64,000 nucleotides of DNA. It comes from Ascaphus truei (Eukaryota > Chordata > Amphibia > Anura > Ascaphidae). The translations under genes and the position numbers were made by a program. Shown in pieces: positions 11,201-23,200 of the stretch (the stretch's first letter is position 1; every line of letters begins with the position of its first letter). The stretch is from the NCBI GenBank assembly GCA_036426205.1, contig CM071587.1, positions 434,001 to 498,000 of the forward strand, given 5' to 3'. Below the pieces are notes generated by a model, which did not search any database, was not told where the DNA came from, and was given only the letters and a program-made list of their open reading frames with translations.

Positions 11201-14200
11201 GTGGGGAGTCGTGCTAGAACTCGTTCCTCAGTGTTTTCCTTCCCCTTGTTTTTTCCACCCCGACAATTTCCCACCGGGCTACTGTCTTCCTTTTCGCATG
11301 CTGTTCTTAATCTGCCTACTTTTCTCACCCCGCCAAGCGGCCACGCCCCCGTGCATATTCGCTCGTGTGGCCCCCCTCTCACAAGTCTAGTCTTCAGATT
11401 CCTGTCCTGGAATCCTACCCTCATGGTCCGTTTGGTTCTCGTCCATACTTCCCAATTAGCTCGGGTTGGTTTTTGGTGATGTCCCGCTCACTCTCGGTTC
11501 TTTTACGGGCCTTCTCGTTATCTGTGCCGGCCGTATTTTCGTCGTTTCGCTCCCTGACTTTCTTCACACGTCTCCTCAGGTTAGGCCGTCAACTGGGGAT
11601 CGCCGTTTTTTTCGCCTCGTGCGTCCCACAGCTTTCTCGCCAGCTTATCATGTTCTGTTTATGAGCATCGAATGCAGACTATCACGGCGGGGTACAGGGG
11701 GAATGACTGGACAGAGGACGTTCGGGAATTAATGTGTGGGGTGGAGGATTGTGCGGTTGTACAGGGTAGGTGGCAGGGTCAGGAGTTCGGGGGAGTGCGG
11801 GAGTAGAGTGCCAAGACGAAAAGGGGGCTTTTGGAGTGGGGATTAGGGAAGGGTAGAAGGGAGTTTTAAGGCTTATGGAGGGTGGCTCAGTGTCGGGGTC
11901 TCGTGTGGGATTCAGGCACGGGGCTCAGCGCAGGTACTGGTGTAGCTGAAAGGTCTTCGAACGCATGGCGTCAGCGCGGGACTCGTGCAGTTGCAGGCAT
12001 GGTTGGCTCAGTGCGGGGGGATTTCAGCGCGGGGGGGTGGGGGGATCCTAGCACAGGGCTCACGGGGCTCAGCGCGAGGGCTCAGGCTCGGGCTCAGGGC
12101 GTGGTCTTCAGATGCGGGGGGGAATCAGCACAGGACTCACGGGGCTCAGCGCAGGGCTCGCCGGGAGATCAGGGGGTGTCAGCGCGGGGACTCAGCACAG
12201 GCTCACGGGGCTCAGTTGCGGGGGTTCAGTGCGGGGCTCAGCGCGGGACTCATCTGGGGCTTGTGCAGTTGGGGACTCAACGCCTGGTACTTCAGCTAGC
12301 GCGGTCGGTCAAGCAGGTCTCGCGCGGGACTCAGTGCGGGTTTATCAATGCGCGGGGCCCTCAGCGACGGTACTCAGCACGGGACAAAGTCACAGTGGCT
12401 CAGCTAGCTCAGGGCGCAGAGAGTAGGAGGGAGGGAATGGTTATCAGCACAGCGGCTCAGGTGGGGCTAACGCAGTCAGCGTGGTCTCGGGGGTAAGACG
12501 CGGGAAAAGCACAGGGGGACTCAGCGCAGGGCTCAGCGCAGGGCTCAGCGCAGGGCTCAGTGCGGGACTCAGCACAGGGCTCATGGGGCTCAGCGCACGG
12601 CTCAACGCAGGGCTCAGCGGGGGATCTAGTGAGGTTTTCAGGCGGGGCTCAGTGCGGGACTCAGCGCGGGCGGCTGGAGACTCAGAAGGGCACGGGTCAG
12701 TCGCAGGCTCAGCGGTGGGCTAAGACAGATCACGGGCTCAGCGCGGGGCCCAGTGCGGGGTGGGTCACACGGGACTCAGCGCAGGGTCTAGTGGGGGCTT
12801 AGCACGGGGCTCAGCGCGGGACTCAGCAAGGGCTCAATGGGCTCAGTGCGGGGGCTCAGGGGGGCTAACGCAGGGCTCAGCGGGGAACGCACACGACATC
12901 ACGGGGCTCAGTGCGGGGCTCAGGGGGACCAGCACGGGACTCAGCACAGGCTCAGGGGCTCAGAGCAGGGTCAGCGCGGGCTCAAGCGCGGGGGGGCTCA
13001 GCGTGGGGCTTCAAGGGGGCTCAGCGCAGGGGTCACGGGGCTCAGCAGTGGGGCTCACGGGGTCAGCGCAGAAGGCAGCAGCGCGGGGCTCAAGAGCGTG
13101 GGACAGGCGGGAAGCTCAGCGCGGTCCAGCGCAGAGGCGGGCTCAGCACGCTGGACTCAGCGCATGGCTAGGCAGGGCTCAGCGCGGGACTCACGTAGGG
13201 CCTCAGGCAGGGATCAGCTACAGGGGCTCAGCGCAGGCTCAGTGTGGGACAGGCGTGGGCATCGTGGGGGGATCAGCGTGCGGGGACTCAGTTCGGTTTC
13301 AGGCGCGGGGCTCAGTGCGCGGGGTCTCAGGGCGTGGGCTCAATGCTGGTGTCGAAGGATGGTTCAGGGGTCGCGGGGGTCCAGCGCGGGGCTCAGCGGG
13401 GGCTTCTGGCGGGCGGACTAAGTTGCGGCAGCGAACCGGGATCAGGCGGGGAAGTCAGAGCGGGGCTAGCGCGGGGTGTCAGTGTGGGATAGCACGGGGG
13501 CTCAGCGCGGGGCCGTATCAGCGCGGGTGCGCAGTTGGCGCAGCGCGGGGATAGCGCGGGGCTCAGCTGAGCGGGGCTCAGCGAGACACCATGCGTGGGG
13601 CCTCAGCGTGGGGCTAAGAGCACGACCCAGGTGGGATCACGCGGCGGCTAAGAGCGGGGCTTCTTAGGCGGGGTCTGGGGCTCAGCGCGGGGCTCAGTGC
13701 GGGGATTCAGTGAGCGGGCTCAGAGCGGGCCTAAGAGCATGACCTCGCGGGTGGTCTTTCATGCGCAGGACTCGCGCAGGATTCAGCGCACAGGGCTCAG
13801 CGCGGGGACTCAGCGCAGGCTCAGGCGGGCTCAGTGTGGGACTCAGCACGGGTAGAGGTGGGATCCGCGACAGGGGGGCTCAGAGAGACGGCAGTAAGCA
13901 AGGGGACTAGCAGCGGGCTCAGGTGCAAGGGTGATAGCGCTTGTGGCTATAGGAGGGCTCAGCGCGGGGCTTGTGTGGGGAATCAGACACAGGCTCAGGC
14001 AGGGGTCAGTAGTAGGAGCTAGGGCTGCGACGGGCAGCAGGGTCGTGGGGTCAGTTGCAGGGACTGGACTCACCAGCGCAGAGCGGGTGATCAGTGCAAG
14101 GGCTCAGCGTGTGGACTCAGTGACAGGGGTAGCGCGGGGCTCAGAGCAGTGGGTCAGCGCGGGGGCTCGCAGCGCAGAGGACTAGTAACGTTTTGTGGTC

Positions 14201-17200
14201 TAAGGCATGGGACTAGCGGCGGGGCGATCAGAGTGAGACCCAGCGCGGGGCTCAGCGCGGGGCTCAGCGCAGGGCTCAGCGCGGGGCTCAGCATAGGGCT
14301 CAGAGCGGGACTCAGCGCGGGGCTCAGCACAGGGTTTAGCGCGGGACTCAGCGCGGGGCTCAGCGCGAGGCTCAGCACAGGGCTCAGAGTGGGGCTCAGC
14401 GCGGGGCTCAGCGCGGGACTCAGCGCAAGGCTCAGCGCGTTGCTCAGCGCGGGGCTCAGCGCAGGGCTCAGAGTGGGACTCAGCGCCGGACTCAGCGCAA
14501 GGCTCAGCGTGGGGCTCAGCGCGGGACTCAGTGTGGGACTCAGCGCGGGGCTCAGCGCGGGGCTCAGCGCGGGGCTCAGCGCGGGGCTCAGTTTGGTTTT
14601 CAGCGCAGTGCTCAGCGCAGAGCTCAGCGCAGGGCTCAGTGTGGGACTCAGCACGGGGCTCAGCGCAGGGCTCAGCGCGGGACTCAGTGTGGGACTCAGT
14701 GCGATGTTCAGTGCAGGGCTCACTGCGGGGCTCAGCGCGGGGCTCAGTGCGGGGCTCAGCGCGGGACTCAGCGCGGGACTCAGCACGGGGCTCAGCGCGG
14801 GGCTCAGCGCAGGGCTCAGTGCGGGGCTCAGTGCGGGGCTCAGCGCGGGACTCAGCGCGGGGCTCAGCACGGGGCTCAGTGCGGGGCTCAGTGCGGGGCT
14901 CAGGTCGGGGCTCAGTTGCGGCTCAGATGCGGCGCAGCGCAGTTGCGGTGAGGTGAGCAGCGAGGCCCCGGTTGAGGTGCACACTTTTTGGGGCTTATNN
15001 NNNNNNNNNNNNNNNNNNNNNNNNNNNNNNNNNNNNNNNNNNNNNNNNNNNNNNNNNNNNNGCGCGGGACTCGCACAGGGCTCAAGGGCTCAGCGTCAGG
15101 GCTCAGCGAAGGGATCAGTGGGGGCTCAGCGCGGATCAGCACAGGCATCACGGGGCTCAGGCAGGGCTCAGCGCGGGGATCAGCATGGGGCTCAGCGCGG
15201 GAATCGCTACAGGGCTCACGGGGCTCAGTGCGGGGCTCAGTGGGGGTCCTCAGCGCGGATCACGTGGGAGCTCATAGTGGTGGGAACTCAGCATGGGACT
15301 CAGCGCGGGGCTCAACGCAGGGCTCAGCTCGGACTCACGTGGGTTTTCAGCGCGGGCTGCAGACGCGGCTCAGCAGGGACAGAATGCCCAGGGCTCAGCC
15401 GCGGGTCAGCGCAGGGCTCATGGGGCTCAGCCCCAGTGGGCTCCGGGAGCTCAGCGCAGGGCTCAAGCGGGCGAGGGCTCCGCGGACAAGCCAGGGCTCA
15501 GCGGCAGGTGTCACGGAGGCCTTCAGCGCAGGGGCCAGTGTCGGACTCAGCACAGGGTCATGGGCTCAGCGCGACGTACTCAAACGCAGGGACTCAGCAG
15601 CCTGGACTCATGAGGTTTTCACGCGTGGGCCTCAGTGCGGGACTCGCGCGGGGACTCATACAGGGCTCACGGGGTCTCACGCAAGGGCTCAGCGCGGGGA
15701 TCCAGCACAGGATCAACGGCTCAAGCGCGGGCTCATGCGCGGGCTCGCACGGGACTCAGCGACAGGCTCAGTGCGGGGCTCGCACGGGCTCAGCGCGGGA
15801 CTCAGCACACGGGCTCACGGGATTCAGTGCGGGGCTCAGTGCGTGGCTCAACGCAGGGGCATCAGCGCTGGACGCAGCACAGGACTCACGGGGCTCAGTG
15901 CGGGGCCAGCGGGATCCAGCACCGGACCCAGCACAGGGCTCCGGGGCTCAGGCAGGGCTCAGCCGGGGCTCAGCGCGCCGGACGCGGTCGGGGCTAACAC
16001 GGGCTCAGCGCAGGGCTCACGGGGCTCAGCTGTGGGGCTCACGAGGCTCAGCGCAGGGCTCAGCGCGGGGCTCAAGTGTGGGCTCACTGCGGGGACTCAG
16101 CGCGTTAGTTTTAAGCGCGGGAGCTCAGCAGGACTCAGCGCAGGTCTAGACGCAGGGCTCAGCGCGGGACTCGCGTAGGGCCTCAGTGCAGGCTCAGCAC
16201 AGTGCTTCCAGATACGCATGCTCGTGTGTGACTCATTGCGGTTCTCAGTGGGGGGCTCACGCGGAGACTCAGTTCGGTTTTCAGCGCGGGGCTAGTGCGG
16301 GGGCTCAGTGCGGGGCTCAGTGCAGGTTCAGCACGGGGTCAGACGCGGGGCTCAGGCCGGGGCTCAGGCCGGGGCTACAGTTTGCGGCTCACCGCGGGAT
16401 CAGTGCGGGAGATCAGAGCGGGGCGCCTGCGGCTCAGTGTGGGACTCAGCCGGGTTTGCTCAGCGCGGGGCCTCAGTCCGTGGCTACCGCAGGGGCTCAG
16501 CGCTGGGATCAGCGCGTGGGCTCAGCGCGGGGCTGCTCCAGCGCGACCCATCGTGGCTCAGCGTGGGGCTCAGAGCCCGCCCCACGTGGACACAGCTTGT
16601 GCGTCAGGCGGGGCTTTAGCCGGGGCTCAGCTGCGGGCTCAGTGCGTGGGACTCAGTGCGGGGCTCAGATCGGGGCTAAGCAACCTCGCAGGTGTCTCAG
16701 CGCAGGACTCCAGCGCAGACTCAGCGCCAGGCTCAGCCGCGTGGGATCGACGCAGGCTCTCATGGCGGGGCTCAGTCGTGGGACTCCGCAGGTGCGCGGA
16801 TCCGGGGGGCTCAAGGGTCGCGCGGGCTCAGCGCGGGTCTCGTGCAGGGCAGCGGGGCTCAGGCGGGGCTGCACGCGGGCGTTGTAGGGACTCAGCGGTG
16901 GCTCCAGGCGGGGTCAGGCGGGTAGGGCCTCACGATGCGGCTCAGCGCGGGCTAGCGTATCGGGCTTCAGGCAGGGCTCATCGCCTCTGCGCGGGTCAGT
17001 GCAGGGCTCAAGCGTCGGGCTCAGCGGCAGCGCCGGTGTCATCAGGGCACGCGGGGACTCAGCGCCAGGACTCAGCGTGTGCTCAGTGAATGGCTCAAGC
17101 GGCGGGGCTCGAGTGCGAACCCAGCGTGGGGCCAGCTCGCGGGCTCCGCAGCACGCGACCCAGCGTGGGACTCAGCGCGCATTCAGCGCGGGGGACTCAG

Positions 17201-20200
17201 CCGGGCTCTGAGCGCGGGGCTCAGCACGACTCAGCCGGGACTTCAGTGCGGGGCTCGTGCGGGGCTCAGGATCGGGGCTAGAGCACGACTCAGCTGTGGC
17301 TCAGCGCAGGATCAGCGCAGACTCAGCGCAGGGCTCAGCGCGGGGCTCAGCGCAGGTCGCTCAGGGCGGTGCTATGTCAGGGCGGTGGTGCTCATCGCGG
17401 GACTCAGCGCAGGGCTCAGTGCAGGGGACTCAGCGCGGGGCCTAAGTTTGGTTTTCAAGCGCCAGTGCTCAGCGCAGATCACGTCAGCGGAGCTCAGTGG
17501 TGTGGACTCAGCCGGACGAGGGCTCGCCACAGGCCAGCGCGGGACCTCAGTGTGGATCGTGTCGATGTTCAGTGCAGGGCTCAACTGCGGGTGCGTCGGC
17601 GCCGGGCTCAGTGCGGGGCTCAGCGCGGGACTCAAGCCCGGGACTCAGCACGGGCTCATGCGTGGGCTCAGCGCATGGGCTCAGGTGCGGGGCTCAGTGC
17701 GGGGCTCCAGCAGCGGGAACATCCGCGGGTCTCAGCACGGGGGCTACAGTGGCCGGGGCTCAGTGCGGGTCTCCAAGGTCGGGGCTCAGTTGCGGCTCAT
17801 ATGCGGCGCAGCGCCTATGCGGTGAGGTGAGCACGAGAGCCCGGTTAGAGGGCACACTTTTGGGGCTGATCCCGCAGTCCACAGAAATCCTGCTCTGTCT
17901 GTAACTCAAAAATAACAATTCCTGCGCTCCTACCAATTGGGGCTAAAATATACTAGTGGTCTCATGAGTAAGGGTCATTTAGTTAAAACCCTTTGGCAAG
18001 GCGTTACAAACCTGCAGCCACGTCACGTCACGACCAATTTGGAGATAGCAGTGGGAGGTCATCTCCATCCACGGTGCAGTTTATGTTGTTGTATTAAATC
18101 TGTGATTTTTCTATAAAATATTTCGATGGTAAGAATGGGAATTGGTCATTATAAACGCTCCTCAAATTCTCCCTAAGATCTGAAAAGGAGGACAACACAT
18201 TCTTTGCCACCCCTTGTATATTAGATTGGAGCCAAGCAAAGCGTTGTATTAACAAAGAAGAGAGAGGGACAGGAAGTAGGGGGTATGATACCTTTTATTG
18301 GGCCAACAAGTAGTGGATATGTTACAAGCTTTCCAACCTCTCAGGGTCCTTCATCAGGTTTATTTATTTTATCACTGCCTGTCTCTTTCCTTCACAGAAT
18401 TCATGTGGATAATTTCCAGTTCACCAAGATCTCTCTGGAGCTCTTACCCGGTACTGGAATCCAGATGTCGGTCACCAGCAACGTAGCAATAAGTGGGAAA
18501 AGGTGAGAAGGGTTATACAGCAATGGGAAGCGGGTATTGGGTAATAATAAGAAAGAATCCACAAAAGTAGGCAATGTGTTATTTTCCCTCCACAGTTTCC
18601 TTGGTGGGAAGACAGAGCTTAAGATGGAAATAAACATATTAACGGCTACAAGTCTCCAGAATGAAAACTCCAGCTGCCCTAAATTTGTGATGGACGATTG
18701 CAAGACCAGTCTCATCGATGTTAAAGCCAACCTTCCAAGCGGGTACGTGGCTAACCTAAACCAATCCGAGATTCCTGCCTCACAATATGGAGAACAAACC
18801 ATGTTGGCACCCCAAGGACTCCACCAGTCCAGCTCAACGTTGGCTGTGTCACCTTTCCGACAGTGACTTTCTCTTAATCATTCCATTCTATTTCTCTCGC
18901 CCCCCAAAAACAGAATCTTGCCAAACGCGATGAATAATTTCCTGGATAAAACACTGAAAACGCTTTTACCCGGGATGGTGAGTTTCACATGTAGATATAG
19001 AGGGTCATGTAAGGGCAAGTCTTTCATCTGCCACAATGGGGCAACAAGGGAAGCAACAATCTGCCCCACAATTATGAAAGAAGGAAGGCTTGTAGGAAAT
19101 GTTCACGTTTGATTTCTTTGATAAATATTGTACTGGTATTGCAGTGAGGAGACTTTGATAAAGTAGATAATATTAGTTCCCTTTCCTTTATATTAGATCA
19201 TTATTGTAATACATCTCATGGAAGCAAAATGAAACCTTCTTATGCACAAGCTGCCGAGAGCAAAACTTTCCATTAGTGTTCTTCCTTTTCTCTGCCACGT
19301 CTTCACACATTGCTTCTAAGGCCGGGTCCATGGTCAAAAGACAGCGCTGAGCCAGCACACTAACTCCCTGACTCAGATATGAGTGCGGCTTTATCATGCG
19401 CTTCCACACACCTCCGCAGACGTTCGGAGGTGTGCGGAATTGCAGGAGACAGCTTCATTTAATTTGCGTGCTGAGGGGAGCGGGGGGGGGGGCGGCACGT
19501 GACGGCAAACAGCCAAGGGCACCCCGCCTCTCGCCCCACCTCCCGCCCCAATGCCCACCCGCCTCTCAAGCGCGCTCGCTGCCTCGCCTTCCAGGACACC
19601 TAAAAGCTCCTGCTTGAGCAGGCGGGCCTGAGCAGCAGCGCGGAGGAGCGCGGCTGGAGGCACCATGTCCGAGGCCTTATTCTCCACGTCTCCTTTATTA
19701 CTGATGGGCTCAGAGAATACCGATTGTTTTTTTTTTCCCCCAGTTATGTCCACCAGTGGATCAAGTACTTTCCACAGTTAATGCAAAGCTATGTATGAAA
19801 GACGGTAAGTTTTGCATGGAACCCGGCTCACTCTGCCAAATATACTGTATACTTCCAATGAAAGGAAAAACATCCTTTGATATTATATTCATATTTGCCT
19901 ACAAGTTTATTAACGTTTTGAGGGAAAGGCTAAAAGGTCCGTTCTAAACCAGTGTTTCACAACTCCAGTCCTCAAGAGACCCCAGCAGGTCAGCTACTAA
20001 GGATATCCCTGCTTCAGCGCAGGTGGCTCAATCAGTGGCTCAGTCGTTTTAGCCCAAGCTGGGATATCCTTAATTCCTGACCTGTTGGGGTCTGTTGGGG
20101 ACTGGATTTGGGAATCCCTGCTCTAAAACAGCCAGGTGGCAAAGACCAGAGAACATATACCGGATGCAGCTTTATTAAGAAGTGTAACATACTGATGAAT

Positions 20201-23200
20201 ATTGACACCGCAAGAGGAGAATGGTAACACTTACTCAGCTCTGCGTCCTGTCCTGTGTGACATTTTGTAGTGTCCAAATGAGAGTTGACAGCATAATGTA
20301 TGCGATCGGCATAAAAAAGAAAAGAATAAGATATTTGTGAAAATAATGATCTATTTCAGGGGTGCGCAAACTGGGGGAGGGGGTGGTGGCGTTAACAGTG
20401 GCCCCACGCTCTTCCCCAAAGCATTTAAATGAAAGGCGGGGGGCTTGGGGGGGGGGACCACGCAAGGCCTCTGTACGTATATTTTACCCTGTCTCCGACC
20501 GCGCATCGCCATGGAAACGCGGCATCAAATGACGTTGTGGGGTCGCATGACGTCACATGACCCCCCCCCCAGCGTCATTTGACGCCGGAGACAAGGTAAG
20601 AAGGAGGGGGCGCGAGCAGGGCGGGGGAGCAGGCAGGGGGGGCGCAGGGGGAAAAGTCGGCGCACCCCTCATCTATCGAAAAGAGTTGGGCAAGTGCTTG
20701 AAAATGTGGAAAGGGAAACGCTGTATGGGAATGGAAGGAATAAACGGGGGGAGAGGGACCAGGGGAGACAGAAGCTCTCAAGGAGAGAAATCAGACTCCT
20801 GGTGTGAGATTGATTTTCCGGCTTGTCTGCAGACAGTTTCCCACTTGGAAAATCCGGAAGCCTCCAATACACGGTGTCTCAGCTGCCAACAGTGACGAAA
20901 ACACACATGGACATCGAATTAAATGTGAGTGAATTGTATGTATGGATGTCTTTATTGATACAGCGCCGAGCGGGTACTCAGTGCTTTACAAAGACAACAC
21001 AGAGCAGGGAATTATCAGTACAAAATAAGCGCAGCAAAGTCAGATAATACGAAAGGAATTCCTTGACCCAGAGAGCTTACAATCTAAGTGGTATTTTGGT
21101 AGACTTACAGAGACAACAGGTGAGGGAATAAGTGCAATATATGGCAGTGCCTGGCCTTGATGGTGGGTAGGTTCAGTAGACGGCAGTGCCTGGCCTTGAT
21201 GGTAGGTATGTGCAGTAGATGGCAGTGCCTGGCCTTGGTGGTGGGTAAGTACAGTAGATGGCAGTGCCTGGCCTTGATGTTGGGTAAGTGCAGTAGCTGG
21301 CAGTGCCTGGCCTTGGTGGTGGGTAAGTGCAGTAGCTGGCAGTGCCTGGCCTTGGTGGTGGGTAAGTGCAGTAGATGGCAGTGCCTGGTCTTGATGGTGG
21401 ATACAGTAAGTACAGTAGATGGCAGTGCCTGGCCTTGATGTTGTGTAAGTGCAGTAGCTGGCAGTGCCTGGCCTTGGTGGTGGGTAAGTGCAGTAGATGG
21501 CAGTGCCTGTCCTCAATTGTCGGTAGGAGCGACTGTGAGTGTGGGACAGAAGCCATGAGTGTAGACTATTGGGATGCTTCTTGTGCGATGTGAGCTTTAA
21601 GGTTGGTGGGTATAAAATCAGATGGGTATTAAATTACATTTCACCATGAATGCAACAGGAGCCTACTGTAAGCAGAAATATCCTATTGCCTATTAAATAA
21701 AGAAAGAACATCTTGGCCAAAAGTAGGATCTTTCAATCCACACTGATATTCAGAATCCTATTCCACAGCCGTCCGCTTTGCCAATTTCAGATCACAGTCC
21801 AACATGGAGAAAGCGTCATTTATCCCTCTTGGAACTCCACAGACTCCATCAGCGTTCCATCCAACCCCAAAGCCACATCCCTGGTCCTGACGGCGGACTT
21901 CCTTGGCTGTGCGTTCACTGCATTGCAGGAGGATGGGGAATTCAACTTCCTTGGTACTGAACACGAGGTAGGAAGCCATCCCGTGCACAGCCCTTAATGG
22001 CAACCCATCTCCTACGCCTCTCGTTCATTGGCACGCTCACTACTTAGCACACTAGTGTTTCCACGCTTTGCTTATGCGTTGTGGCACGGTATGAAGTTAT
22101 GTATGCAGAATTCCATAGAAGTAGCTGTGTTGGTCCAGTTGGACACTCGGTACTTCGGCATAAGGTGGTACCTTTTTTATTTGAACTAACAATTGGTATT
22201 TTAGGACAAGCCGTCGAGAGTTGTCCTCTCTTCCTCGGGTGTGCAGAACTGTAACACTGGTCCACAAGATGGTGCTATGTGCCAGTCTATCCCCAGGCCG
22301 GAGGAGGCACGGTGTCACCATTACACTTTGTATGCCCGCGGACACTCGCTGTAATTGCCGCGTTGGACTTTCCTACCGACACCCACCATTGTGAAGCATG
22401 GTATCGTCTTTGTACTTCCTCAGACGCATTAACTGCGCTATTCTCTGCTTCTAACGCCGAGCAACGGGCAAACAATAAGCAGCAGGAACGAGAGTTACTT
22501 GTGTCACCCCCAGAGGGGTTAATGCCAACTGGAGTTCATTTATAGTTACTATGTAACTCTTACAGTAACTATGTAACTATGTAACTCTTACAGTAACTAA
22601 CATGTCCCCTGATCTTCATTCACTTTGATTTGGGATCTTTGAGAACTGCAGTATTTTGTCTAGTTTCTCATATATTAATATAGTGAATGTAAGCCATGGT
22701 TATGACAGGGCAGAGTCGGCTATTTGGTTGGGGCCGTCTCGCCGCGACCATATCTGCGCTGGACGCGTTGCCAAGGTAAAATCATTTAATTTAGTGGTCA
22801 GGGAAGAGGGTTAAAGATAGGGGTATTAGGGTAAGGGATTAGGTTTTTAGGATATGGGATTAGGGTAAAGGGTTAGGGTGAGGGCTTTAATGGTAAGGGA
22901 TTAGGGTGAGGGGTTAAGGTTTTTAGGGTAGGGGGTAGCGCTAGTTTTAGGGGCTAAGATTAGGAAGTTTTAGGGTAAGGGGTAAATTTAGGGATTTATG
23001 TTGGCGGCGAATCGACCGGCGGCGGAGATTCAAGAACAATCCAGTTAGTAGATAAAATGACGCGTGCAATCAATTAGTATTAACGGAAAGATTTATAGAG
23101 AGGGCACCAAGTTTAAAAGAAGAGGAACAAGAGAGAGAGAGCGATGAATATAGTACGTACAAGAACGTAGGTGGTTTTGAGGAGTAATTCTTTGCCATGG

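Noticed and set aside
14149..16149. 666-codon open frame of AGLS repeats on + and SPAL repeats on -
   Set aside because: Produced by the 12-bp minisatellite, whose period keeps frames open. It spans an N gap and noisy sequence and has no start context, splice partner or domain.
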